A stretch of 47,500 nt of DNA from Cryptomeria japonica (GCF_030272615.1 NC_081405.1:474995508-475043007); one strand, 5' to 3'. Shown: positions 1 to 9,414, counted from the stretch's first letter. The notes: generated by a model from the sequence alone, not told the origin. Numbers and translations: made by a program.

Positions 1-41
1 TTTTTGCCAGATTTTATTTCTTTTTGCAGGTTTCTGGAATC

Positions 42-257
42 GCATCTGTGTTTCTGCTTTTTTTTAAATTTTTGCAGGTTTCCGAAAGTCGCGTCTGAGA
101 TTCCGAACCGCGTCTGTGATTCTGAACCGCATCTGTGCCGGATATCATCGCGTCTGAGTTCTGCAGTCATGTCTGTGTTCTGTGACCGCGTCTGTGTCTC
201 ACAGAACTGCATCTGAGTCGGGCAGACGCGTCTGTGTCTGGTATAACAGCGTCTGTG
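42..257 (+). repeat. Spaced short-motif array, GCGTCTGTG type, cluster A
   Basis: About ten copies of GCGTCTGTG or one-step variants (GCATCTGTG, GCGTCTGAG, ATGTCTGTG) recur every 15-30 bases with unrelated spacers. This is a motif array rather than a tandem repeat, because the spacers are not conserved. It lies in the sense leader of E1. Confidence 0.85.
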
Positions 258-655
258 CATTCTGTTTTGCAAATTTTTTTAGTTCCTTCGATTCAGGTTT
301 TCGGGTTTTGTACTTAGGGTTTCAGATCTGGTTTATTTTCGGCTAACCCTTGCAGATCTAGCTAACCTAGTTTTGTGCAGCTTGCTTGGAAGACAAAAAC
401 GTTTTGTTGAAGGCCCCTTTTCACAAATTCTTTTTGGGTTTTCTAAAATTTACCTAACTTGTGTGCTTGCAGGAAGGGGTTATCATTTGAAACAACCCAA
501 ACTACTAACAATTTTGCTGCAGGGCCTTTGCTAGGGTTTTGTATTTTTTTATTGTGTGCCTTGTTTTCATAGCTTAGCAAACACTTCAATTGGTGCACTA
601 AAATTGAATCATTGTCTTTTGTGTCTTGAGCAATAGGCTCTTTTTGTTTATTCTT

Positions 656-1215
656 TAGAGGGCCTGTCTTCCCATGTGGTCATTAGGACTACTAGTGAGA
701 AGAGAACGACCCAAGTGGTAGCGAGGAAAACCCACCTCATCCAAACCACTATAATCAAATGTATTCATGGTGAAAACTATGGATAACGTGTGCTGATTAG
801 TTCATACCGACACTATGTCTCCCCATAAACCCGTTTGATCAAATTTATTTGATCATTTGTAGGGCATAACCCCTACCGGCTGGGAGCCTTTTGTATTTAC
901 AGAGCTGAAAGTGCCGCATGTATGGCCACACGAGCGGATGCCCTTACTAGCACCTCTTTGTTTTAGATGCCCAAATCCTTCTAGTTGTTGAGGCAGGAGG
1001 TCGGACCTCTAGTAGCGGCCCACACACATACGGTTCTTAGTAGAGATACAAATTTCGCCATGGGGAGTTTTCATGGGGACTGATGCTTGGCTGACCCGAG
1101 AAGTGAGTGCCGAGGGTGGAGCCAGTGAGGTCAAGCATCTAAGTATCCGCTCTGAATAGCGTAGCCTCGGGGGTAAAACCCCATGTGGGATCAACAACTA
1201 TTGTCTTGGCCAGCC
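656..1215 (+). other. Partly conserved leader block of E1
   Basis: Two stretches here recur in the E2 leader: GAGAAGAGAACGACCCAAG at 697-715 (E2 32,839-32,858, with changes) and CCACTATAATCAAATGT at 746-762 (E2 32,892-32,908, identical). The rest of the block is GC-richer than its surroundings and poorly conserved. It includes a possible hairpin, GGGG-TAAAA-CCCC, near 1170. The conservation within a fast-changing leader suggests a cis-acting RNA or DNA element. Confidence 0.6.
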
Positions 1216-1470
1216 CTAAGATTTGTGCTTGTCTTATGCTAAAACACTCAAACATTCAAGACAAAACAACAAAACATTGTGTCTTTTGTGTCTTCAAGTG
1301 TATGCAAAAACTTTTTACATCAAACAACACACTTTTTGGAGTCTAAACAGTTTGCAAACATTGAGTCATCAAATTGTGTCCTCTTGTCACAAAAAACAGT
1401 CGAACAATCAGATTGGGTCACTACAAAACAATTTCACAGATAGGAAAAATTGCACTAAGGTTACAGAAAC

Positions 1471-1620
1471 GCGTCTGTGTTTGTTAAAACCGCGTCTGTG
1501 TCGGATAAACGCGTCTGTGAAGTACAGAATAGCGTCCGTGTTTTTAACTGCGTCTGCGTCAAACAGAGTAGCGTCTGTGTCTTAAAACCGCGTCTGTGAA
1601 GTATACAGAGGCGTCTGTGT
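1471..1620 (+). repeat. Spaced short-motif array, GCGTCTGTG type, cluster B
   Basis: Eight copies of GCGTCTGTG or close variants (GCGTCCGTG, GCGTCTGCG) occur in 150 bases, spaced about 17-22 bases apart. It is the same motif as cluster A, placed on the other side of the conserved leader block. Confidence 0.85.
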
Positions 1621-2112
1621 CAGGATTGGAAAAACTATAACAGTCAAGCAAACAAAGAAATCAGTTTCGGCATACTTGAGCTTCCTAGGTTGTCTCTTCA
1701 GATTTCATCTAGCATTCAGCCTGTTCTAAGGTCTCACATAGTCCATCATTGCTTCACATCTCATTTTACATTCATACTTGTCTAAACTTGAGTCAAAAGG
1801 TCACTTGCTTGTCCTCATCATACTTTGTCAACACACTACATACTACTACACTTTGCTAGGTGGTCCCTCATCAAGGTTTCTTACCTTTGGGTCTCATTTG
1901 GTCTTACTTAGAGTCAAGGTCAGCTTACCTCATCAAGAGAAACTATCCTCTCTTTGGAAGTCACACCTACTCTACTACTTACATACTTGGTCTTACACTT
2001 TGGACATTGCAAGTACACCTCAGATTCATTTACACTCCATACAATTCTTGGTCTTCCATACTCTTTTCATATTTTTCGTCTAGTCTCTCACATATTGCTA
2101 AACACCTAGTTC

Positions 2113-4635
2113 ATGGTTGAAACCTGCCTTCAAAAGTCTAGGAGAATAACTAAAGAAGCTCAAGAATCCGTAAACATGAGTTCTTATGAGTATGACAATG
2201 ATGTCTTCTACAATCCTGAGCACACTACATTACCAGACATGAATGTTTATAGACACAATCCAAATGTGGAAAGCGCAAACACTATACACAACGCTACACA
2301 CAATGACACAGTGGACAATTCTTCAATACTATCAGCAGACATACAAGAATCTATAATGGATCCTCAATTCAATAGATTGGTTGAAGAGATAATGAGGAGA
2401 GATCGTCAATACTTCCTAAACATGATGGCACAAAGTGGAGCTAAAATACCACATGATTTTGACTTATCTCAACTTATGGAAAGTAGACCTTCACAACAAA
2501 CTCAACCTAACATGGATCAAAGGAGACCCAATAGTGGAGGACCAAATAATATGATGCCGGAGTCACCATCAGTTTTGCTTCAGAAACCAGCAATCCCATA
2601 TACACAAGCTCAAATGTATGATACTTACACTCAAAGACCATCATGGAGGCCTTATGCTCAAACACATGCTCAAGATATGGGTCAACCAAGACAAATGGAT
2701 ACACAAGGACATCCTCAAAATTTTGACACAAGGAGACCTCATGTCAAAATTGGGGGCAACACAATGGAAAATGAAAGGCCTATTGACTATGGTTTATACA
2801 CACAAAATAGATATGGGGTCCCTCAACAAGAAGTTATGCCAAGTGCTCCATATATGTCGCAACAATATAGACCTCCATATGGACATGTCTACAATCAGTA
2901 TCATCCATATATGCAGCAAGCTCCTCCTCAAATGGGTGTTTCAAACATGGGATATGTTACAAGAAATCCATCTCCTCCCAAAAATAATTTGGAGCAACAA
3001 ATTAGAGATCTACAAAAGAAAGTGGAAGACATGGGCACATCAAAACCCACATATACTATGAGAGATATATGCCCTTATCCATTTGATAAGAGCATTCCAA
3101 TGCCTCCGTTTCCTCCGTACTTTGTAACACCAAAATTCGACAAATATAGAGGGAGAGGAGACCCCAAGGCACACATAAGACAATTCTTCACAGCTTGCAT
3201 TGAGGTAGCGGCAGAAGAAACATACTTGATGAGATTATTCCCACAGAGCCTAGGAGATCAAGCTATGGAATGGTTTTCTCAATTACCTCCCGGTATTAAG
3301 TCATGGGGCGACTTGGCAGAGGCATTCATTCAACATTTCTCTTACAACATTGAAACAGATGTCTCAGTTACTACCTTGTGCAATACGAAACAAAAAGAAG
3401 GAGAATCTTTCGCAACATTCTTACAGAGATGGAGAAACTTAGCTAGCAGATGCTCTTGCGAAATCCCGCAAAAACAAATGGTGGAAATGTTCACACAAAA
3501 TGTTAACAAGGCTATTGGCTATGATCTCAGAAAAGCTTGTTTGTCTACATTCAAGGATGTCATTGAAAAGGGCCTAGCAACAGAAAAGGTCTTGATTGAA
3601 CAAGGAGTTATCAAATTATTCAAAGAAAATAAAGAGGACTTCAAAGGAAAGGACAAACCAAAATTTTGGAACAAGAACAAGAACACGGTTAATGATGGTG
3701 TTGTTGATGCCAACACAGTAAGACCAAAGTTCGTCTTTTCTGGATCAAGTTCTACCGACAATCAAGTGAATAATCAAACGGCTGCTAAACCACGAAGGAA
3801 GTACACTCCATTGGGAGAACCACTTGAATCAGTATTCAAAAAGCTTGTAGCAAACAAAGTGATCACGGTCCCAGATTTTCCTCCATATGAACCAAAGGTA
3901 AAACCGAATTGGTGGAATGATGATGAATTTTGCGAATTTCATAAGAGCAAGGGTCACAAGACAAGTAATTGCCATCGATTGAAAAACATTGTACAAGATC
4001 TCATTGACAGAGGAGATATTGAGATTGAGGGACATTCATCTAACCAAGAGCATGAGGTGTTTAAGGAACCATTCCCAAAACATGACAAGGGAAAAGGCAA
4101 AGTCACAGATGACCAAGCCAATTACACCAGAGCATCTTACAATTATGATTCCACTATTAATCATATCTCAATGGACAATCATATTTCTACCATTACTATC
4201 AAAAACAAAAATCCTGAGAATCCTTCTCAAAGGCCTAAAATTGTCCTAAAAGGTGCGGGATCTTCGTCCGCATCTACCTCTGAATGTCATGTTACAACAC
4301 GTCGAGGTAAGATTACATTGCCAGGTGCCTCTACTAAGAATACCAATTCTTCATCTACCAAGCCTGAGTACGACCTTGTAGAGCAATTAGGGAAAACACC
4401 CGCACTCATATCTATTCTTGAGCTTCTACGTATATCTCCAGCACATAAAGCTATCCTTGATAAAACCTTGAGAGATACTGCTGTCCCTACTGATCTGAAC
4501 GTGGACCAGTTTCAAGCCATGGTGGGATACCTATCCGTTCCACACTCCCTCACATTTATAGAAGCCGACGATGCCTCCATAAGTCAGCCTCATAATGCAC
4601 CTTTACATGTTGAAGCCTTCATACATAAACACTGA
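2113..4635 (+). CDS. gag: Gag polyprotein of Tat-type Ty3/gypsy element E1 (intact)
   Basis: This 840-residue frame is uninterrupted and encodes the structural protein of the retrotransposon particle. The first ~330 residues are polar, Gln/Pro/Asn-rich and low in complexity. A retrotransposon gag (capsid-like) region follows at about residues 355-480, with the family pattern MEWFSQLP, a Phe-x-x-x-Phe core and a following FLQRWRNLA segment. A short Cys/His knuckle, C-x2-H-x4-H-x4-C, lies at residues 607-620. The C-terminal ~80 residues are conserved in E2 and end at the same HKH-stop. The start is the ATG matched by the ATGGTAGAA start of the E2 gag at 34,712. A single TGA separates it from protease in the same frame. 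An intact gag beside a gutted pol suggests an element mobilised in trans, or selection on Gag. E1 is diverged from E2 but clearly of the same lineage. Confidence 0.9.
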   Translation: MVETCLQKSRRITKEAQESVNMSSYEYDNDVFYNPEHTTLPDMNVYRHNPNVESANTIHNATHNDTVDNSSILSADIQESIMDPQFNRLVEEIMRRDRQYFLNMMAQSGAKIPHDFDLSQLMESRPSQQTQPNMDQRRPNSGGPNNMMPESPSVLLQKPAIPYTQAQMYDTYTQRPSWRPYAQTHAQDMGQPRQMDTQGHPQNFDTRRPHVKIGGNTMENERPIDYGLYTQNRYGVPQQEVMPSAPYMSQQYRPPYGHVYNQYHPYMQQAPPQMGVSNMGYVTRNPSPPKNNLEQQIRDLQKKVEDMGTSKPTYTMRDICPYPFDKSIPMPPFPPYFVTPKFDKYRGRGDPKAHIRQFFTACIEVAAEETYLMRLFPQSLGDQAMEWFSQLPPGIKSWGDLAEAFIQHFSYNIETDVSVTTLCNTKQKEGESFATFLQRWRNLASRCSCEIPQKQMVEMFTQNVNKAIGYDLRKACLSTFKDVIEKGLATEKVLIEQGVIKLFKENKEDFKGKDKPKFWNKNKNTVNDGVVDANTVRPKFVFSGSSSTDNQVNNQTAAKPRRKYTPLGEPLESVFKKLVANKVITVPDFPPYEPKVKPNWWNDDEFCEFHKSKGHKTSNCHRLKNIVQDLIDRGDIEIEGHSSNQEHEVFKEPFPKHDKGKGKVTDDQANYTRASYNYDSTINHISMDNHISTITIKNKNPENPSQRPKIVLKGAGSSSASTSECHVTTRRGKITLPGASTKNTNSSSTKPEYDLVEQLGKTPALISILELLRISPAHKAILDKTLRDTAVPTDLNVDQFQAMVGYLSVPHSLTFIEADDASISQPHNAPLHVEAFIHKH

Positions 4636-6204
4636 ATAAAGCGAGTCCTGATAGATGGAGGAGTAGGTCTTAACATTTGTACCTTGAGTACCATAAGACA
4701 ATTGGGATATTCTGACAAAGCTGTGAATTCTACAAACCAAATCACCATTAAGGCCTATGATGATGAAGAGCGTTCGTCCAAAGGTACAATCACCTTACCT
4801 CTTAGAGTTGGGCCAGTTACAAAGGATGTGGTTTGTCAAGTCCTAGACCTGGATCTCACATACAATATATTGCTAGGACGTCCATGGATTCATGAGATGG
4901 GTGCAGTACCATCTACATATCATCGATGTATCAAGTTTCCGCATAATGGAGTTGAAGTGACCGTCAAAGCGGATCCAAATCAATTCATATATTGCAACAA
5001 TCTGCAACCTCGATCAGAAATCACAATACCAATCAATCGAGAAGCTATTCCTTCATCAGCATATGTGGATCCAGAATCCTTAAAAGCTTTTACGTCAAAA
5101 AAAGCAGAGATCAAAGAAAAGTTCAAGTTTAAAGACATGGGATGTGGTGAGTATATCTTTCATGTTGATCAACTCCCACTATCTCCTAAGATATTCAGTC
5201 AACAAGAACAATCTACAAGCAATATGCAAGACCAGGGAATTGGGTGTGAACCACCTAGTGTTGTGGCTACTAAGTCTGAATGCAAATCTCCTCTAGTGGT
5301 GCAAGCAACTCTTGATATCAATAGTCCTAAGAGTGGTTCCAACAAAGAATCTATTGAGCGTATTGCCAACCCTCTGGAGAACTCACATAGCCTTACCATT
5401 TCATCCACTCATTCCATTTCCACTCCACTTCCAGACTTGGATCAACAAGAATCACAAAATCCCTTAGTCATTAGGGATCAAAAATCAAGCTTTGAAAAGA
5501 AAACTCTAAAATTCAAAAATAAAGAAAAGTCCTTTAGTCCAAATCAAAATCAAAAGCTACTGGACTCTGCAAAAATCAAAGTCAAGGATAAAAATCTTAT
5601 GAAGCAAAAAGAACAAGAGTTGATCTCCCCTAATATCAAAATAACTGGGGGCAAAAGTTCTACAATTTTAAGTCAAAAAGCATACTTGTTGATCTTAAGT
5701 CTCCATCATGCTATCCTACTTTCACTTCTTTTCACAGTCATAAGCCTTCATAATTCATCCACTTGTTCCACACATCCTTTTCCTTCTGGTGATACATCAT
5801 GGACCTTTAATGGAGCTTCCTCAAAGGACTTTGCTATCAGTGATGCCCAAACTTCTTCAGGTGACACGCATATGGGCCTGTGTAGTCCACACGCTAGTAA
5901 TTCTATCTCAGTTCCTTCATCAAGGAAGACAGACACTCAAGCTTCACATCATTCAGTCAAGGAACAATGCAGCTACAATCATAAAGTCAAACCTCGTACA
6001 TTTGAGATGGGTGACTTAGTACTCAGAGAGAATCCCAAGAATCAACAAGATAGAGATAAGAAGGGCAAATTTGAACCCAACTGGCTTGGTCCTTACATCA
6101 TCACAGCAGCATATGGATCTGGGGCATATCAGCTCTCAACTACAGAAGGTGAACCTTTGGAGGATCCTATCAACAGCATGCACCTTCGCAGGTTCTACAC
6201 ATAA
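4636..6204 (+). CDS. pol: Pol remnant of E1: protease fused in frame to the integrase C-terminal tail
   Basis: The frame continues directly from gag after the TGA at 4633-4635 and is open to 6204, about 522 codons. It has no obvious ATG near its start, so it would need readthrough or another mechanism. An aspartic protease comes first: LIDGG at 4648-4662 is the catalytic loop, and ILLGRPWIHEMGAVPS near 4870-4915 is the Tat-type C-terminal part. A polar linker follows, then a hydrophobic stretch of about 20 residues near 5680-5750, then the integrase C-terminal tail from about 5968 (YNHKVKPRTF, GDLVL, KGKFEPNWLGPYII, HLRRFYT). RT, both RNase H domains and the integrase zinc-binding and catalytic domains, all present in E2, are missing. 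About 3-4 kb has been lost without breaking the frame. The element cannot copy itself alone. Confidence 0.85.
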   Translation: MKRVLIDGGVGLNICTLSTIRQLGYSDKAVNSTNQITIKAYDDEERSSKGTITLPLRVGPVTKDVVCQVLDLDLTYNILLGRPWIHEMGAVPSTYHRCIKFPHNGVEVTVKADPNQFIYCNNLQPRSEITIPINREAIPSSAYVDPESLKAFTSKKAEIKEKFKFKDMGCGEYIFHVDQLPLSPKIFSQQEQSTSNMQDQGIGCEPPSVVATKSECKSPLVVQATLDINSPKSGSNKESIERIANPLENSHSLTISSTHSISTPLPDLDQQESQNPLVIRDQKSSFEKKTLKFKNKEKSFSPNQNQKLLDSAKIKVKDKNLMKQKEQELISPNIKITGGKSSTILSQKAYLLILSLHHAILLSLLFTVISLHNSSTCSTHPFPSGDTSWTFNGASSKDFAISDAQTSSGDTHMGLCSPHASNSISVPSSRKTDTQASHHSVKEQCSYNHKVKPRTFEMGDLVLRENPKNQQDRDKKGKFEPNWLGPYIITAAYGSGAYQLSTTEGEPLEDPINSMHLRRFYT

Positions 6205-7939
6205 GCTCTTCGGAACATCCTAATTCAAAAATACAAAAAAAATCAAAAACATTGCAAAAATACAAAAAAATTATAAAACAAAAAAATCGTTACTTGGTGA
6301 AGACCTGGCAAACAGGCGCCTTGTGACAACAAAAAAATTGAAAAATCAAAAATCAAAAAAAATTAAAGAGAAATAATTTCGTCCAACGGTGAAAACCACT
6401 TCGGTGGCGCCCTGGGCAAGTACCATGGTGAAAACTGGGTCACCAGCGCCATGCGTAGAGACTTTGCTCCTCTCTCCTTTAGGATTCACTTTCATCCTTT
6501 CACTTTGCACACACTCACAACCTATTCACTCACAATAAACTTACCTATTCCCATCATGGCTTGTTATTGATCTACCTAAGATTGGTTAGCCATCCATAAC
6601 CCTCCCTTTTCACTCCCTTTTCAGCCATAATAAATCAGATCCTATCTGTGACTAAGGCGATTCCTACGTCTAGTGATGGGTGTGGAACTAAGAACATCAC
6701 ATGTTTCGAGGAGTACAGTTTCTTCCAGCTTCCTTCAAGTCTATCTGCGCACAATCTGCAATAAAGCAACATCTGCATCGCCAGTCCACAATAAAGTTCC
6801 ATCTTCTCCACAATAAAGTATCAGTTTCATGGATTCAGTCAGTTTCAAATGAGACACAGCAGCAACAATGAGCTTCAACAAAATCAAATCTTTCAACAGA
6901 CTCAGACAACATATGGTTCAGTGCTATCTATCCTTTTTGTGAAAGTGAACATTGTGACCACAATCGAATGACTTAAACAAGTGACAAGAGACACTATACT
7001 TGAGGACTACAGTGGATGTTGGTGTCGAGTCTTGGTTTTCTTTTGATTTTATCTTTTTGGTGACATGTCTTTTAGCTTTTCCAGGATGTCTTTGATTAGA
7101 GATTCTATCTCTAGGATGTCTTTGACTAGAAAGGCGAGGATGGGGTATCGTCACCTATCTATATTTGCTGTCTGTGGATTGTCTTTTAGTAATGCTATGA
7201 CTTGTCCAAGGATATGAGGACACTGTGAGTCTAGTATGAACTGGGGCATTCCTTGTTTGTGATTGTCTTATCTCCATGCAAACAGGTACAATGACTTTCT
7301 GGGCCGAACAAATGCCTCGATTGTCATAACCTATTCTGCCATAATAAAGCTCAATGATGATAACGCACAAGAAGCTCTTTCACATTCATATCTTCTGTCT
7401 TCCATCCCCCTTTCTTGATTGACTTCCATTGTCTTTCTCGAGTCCGCGTAGCCCGCTATCACATGACTGAGTATAATGACACACCAAAAACATTTGCATT
7501 TCATATAGTTACACCTACATCACCACATATAAGTATTTCATACATACATATGCATATCATAAATGCATCACATCCTGCATACAACACATGTTAGCACATC
7601 TCACATTTTCATTATGTAAATAATCATTTGCATTATCATATTCATTTGCATTTATACATTCACATTTGCATCATGCATCACATATACAACATAAAAGAAC
7701 AAAAATATACGACATTGCATCATATAAGCATCCATATCATAAAACATGTATCACATAAGAACATTTCATCACATAAGGTACACATGCATATAGCTGCCGC
7801 AAAAATGGATCATCTCTCATATATAATCAAAAGTGTCATGATACAATGATGTCAAAAGAATCATATGGCTACAAAATCACCCGCAGGTGTCTACAATACA
7901 AAAATGGTACAATACTGATACATAGGGAGCCCTCTAAGG
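6205..7939 (+). other. E1 spacer between pol and the antisense PMD gene
   Basis: No coding frame is supported here. The spacer holds three hairpins (entered separately), a run of AATAAA hexamers at 6760, 6790 and 6812 that could act as sense polyadenylation signals, and from about 7500 to 7850 a CAT-rich low-complexity tract comparable to the CAT-rich minisatellites at the same position in E2. Small ORFs at 6924-7154 and 7155-7370 (minus) show no recognisable domain. Confidence 0.6.
6296..6450 (+). promoter_or_regulatory. Three-copy RNA hairpin array downstream of pol
   Basis: Three units at 6296-6320, 6388-6411 and 6427-6450 share one layout: GGTGAARA, a 4-bp stem, a 4-5 base loop, the matching stem, then CGCC. 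The stems and loops are CCTG-GCAAA-CAGG, CCAC-TTCG-GTGG and CTGG-GTCA-CCAG. Stem bases differ between copies while pairing is kept, and the second loop is a UUCG tetraloop. A degraded counterpart (GTGAAAACCTGGCAA) follows pol in E2 near 42,437. The role is unknown; an RNA signal in the genomic or pol transcript is the simplest reading. Confidence 0.7.
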
Positions 7940-9078
7940 CTATGATGAACTCCCTCCCTCGGCGCCGCCTGGCCTCGATGGAGTTTGAGCCCTAGAAGGA
8001 CCCACCCCAAGATCAACTCTCTTGGCCCCTGTGTCCCCTGCAGTCACCCCTCGTGTCATCCTATCCAGACAAAGGAACCCACTGATAACTCCTGTCAACA
8101 CTATTGGTAGTGCTAATCCTGTCCATGTCATGGTATCCCATGCCACATGTCCCACCCTCATCCCTAGTCCTAGATCCTAGAACACTCGTCTCAGTGCATC
8201 CCTATCTCCGTCTCGATCATAGGGTACTAACTCCCCATCGATCGGTATCCGTAGAATCCTATATACATCCTCCAAGGTGACTGTCATCTCACCCATCAGC
8301 AAATGCAAACTACAAGTCTCTGAGTGCCATCTCTCAGCCAGTGCAGTCAACAATCCCATGTTCACCCGAAACTCAGGCACATACAGAATGTATCTCAATC
8401 CCATAACCTCAATCGCAGCTCAGTCCTCGGCTGTCAACTCAGGTCGCAACCTCTGAGTCGATGGGAATCTCTCCCGTGACTCCAGCATCGGCAAGTACTC
8501 CTGCAGTCAAGCAAATCAAATCATGTCAGTCATAGTGGCATTCACTGTTTATCATAAAATGCTACTCGCTATCTAAATGCACATAGCTATTTATCCTAGT
8601 GACACTCACTGTTCATCACAAAGTGTTGCTGATTATCCTAGTGGTACTCCTTGTTCATCACAAAATACTATGTGTGTGACACTCACTGTTCATCACAAAG
8701 TGTTACTCACATTTGCACTCCCTGTTCATCACAAAGTACTCTATCTTGGTACTCACTGTTCATCACAAAGTGCCTTGATCTATCTTAGTCTTCCCTAGAG
8801 GACCTTCTTGAGTGTATCCTCTCAGCAGCTTATCCAATCGATAGCGTATGTTCATCACAGAACTGCCGATTTGACCTGGAAGACACAAATTCGCATTTTT
8901 GGACACAAACACATTTTCTTGACATAAATGTGCATTTATTACATTACCTAGTATGAATTAATGACAATAATAAATGCATCAAAGTACGAGGAGGTTTTGT
9001 GGTACTCACCGGCTCTCCTGCCTCCGCTGGCCTCTAGAATCGGCGAACACGGTCAAATCTATGAACCAAAGCCATCAT
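7940..9078 (-). pseudogene. Antisense plant mobile domain (PMD) gene of E1, two exons, internally deleted
   Basis: Exon 1 runs 9078 to 9010 (69 bases, from an ATGATG) and ends at a donor reading CCG|GTGAGT. The intron is 9009-8501, ending TTGACTGCAG. Exon 2 is 8500-7940, and the exon 1 frame continues in phase 0. Exon 2 carries the PMD signature GLLTALAERWHSETCSLHL followed by TVTLEDVYRILRIPIDG, as in the MAIN/MAIL family and in PMD-bearing transposons. The frame has three premature stops: a TAG in exon 1, a TGA near 8422 and a TAG near 8177. All could arise by C-to-T change from CAG or CGA. Compared with E2, roughly 380 codons are missing between the GFLCLDRM region and the Arg/Ser-rich tail. 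The C terminus is retained. The protein's function in the element is unknown. Confidence 0.75.
8540..8850 (-). repeat. Short-motif array inside the antisense intron of E1
   Basis: About seven copies of a motif reading ACTCACTGTTCATCACAAAG on the plus strand (CTTTGTGATGAACAGTGAGT on the transcript strand) are spaced 30-45 bases apart with variable flanks. The array fills the first half of the antisense intron on the plus-strand axis. It occupies the position of the TAGCGCAT array in the E2 intron but has a different sequence. Confidence 0.8.
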
Positions 9079-9165
9079 TGCTGACTGCTGCTGCTCTTTT
9101 CTCGCTCTGCACTATGATCTTCTAAGGGTGTGGATGACAATGAGGATGTATTTTCCCCCGTGGTC

Positions 9166-9174
9166 TATCTTATA
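9166..9174 (-). promoter_or_regulatory. Candidate TATA box of the E1 antisense gene
   Basis: TATAAGATA on the minus strand starts about 96 bases upstream of the ATG at 9078. E2 has TATAAAAGG at nearly the same distance from its ATG. The placement allows a short 5' UTR. It is inferred from position and conservation only. Confidence 0.5.
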
Positions 9175-9399
9175 GACTGCCCTAGCTCTCATTTCCCGAG
9201 TCAGTCTTCCTTATCCCGTGACTTTGTCACTTTATCTGATCAGTCCATTCTATCCCGTCTTTCTTATCGAGAGATTGTCTGCAATCTTTTCAGACATTTT
9301 CATCCAATCTCTCGAGGGGCCATATAATTCCCATCCTAGGGCAACTTTGTATCAGTTCATCTTATCTTCTTTGAAACAACACGACAAGCCGCATTGTCT

Positions 9400-9414
9400 C
9401 AAAGAGGGGCAAAA
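9400..9414 (+). promoter_or_regulatory. Polypurine tract of E1
   Basis: CAAAGAGGGGCAAAA lies directly before the LTR start TGTAGAC. The identical 15 bases precede the 3' LTR of E2 at 47,321-47,335. This is the plus-strand priming site for reverse transcription. Confidence 0.9.

Larger units (their letters stand above)
1..2112 (+). other. E1 5' leader (partial), untranslated region before gag
   Basis: This is the internal 5' region of LTR retrotransposon E1. Its 5' LTR and primer binding site lie left of the window. The stretch holds no convincing coding frame; short ORFs here (for example 1223-1585 and 1778-2083) have no recognisable domain. It contains two clusters of a GCGTCTGTG motif on either side of a block that is partly conserved in E2 (about 656-1215). 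The same order of cluster, block, cluster and gag occurs in E2 at 31.8-34.7 kb, which identifies this as leader. Such regions usually carry packaging and dimerisation signals, but none can be assigned here. Confidence 0.75.

Noticed and set aside
42-1620. Regularly recurring GCGTCTGTG motif as a CRISPR-like array
   Set aside because: The repeat is only 9 bases, spacers vary in length, and the context is a plant retrotransposon leader.
4633-4635. TGA between gag and protease as simple inactivation
   Set aside because: The same stop occurs at the same codon in E2, and both neighbouring E1 frames are otherwise open, so it is kept as a finding instead.
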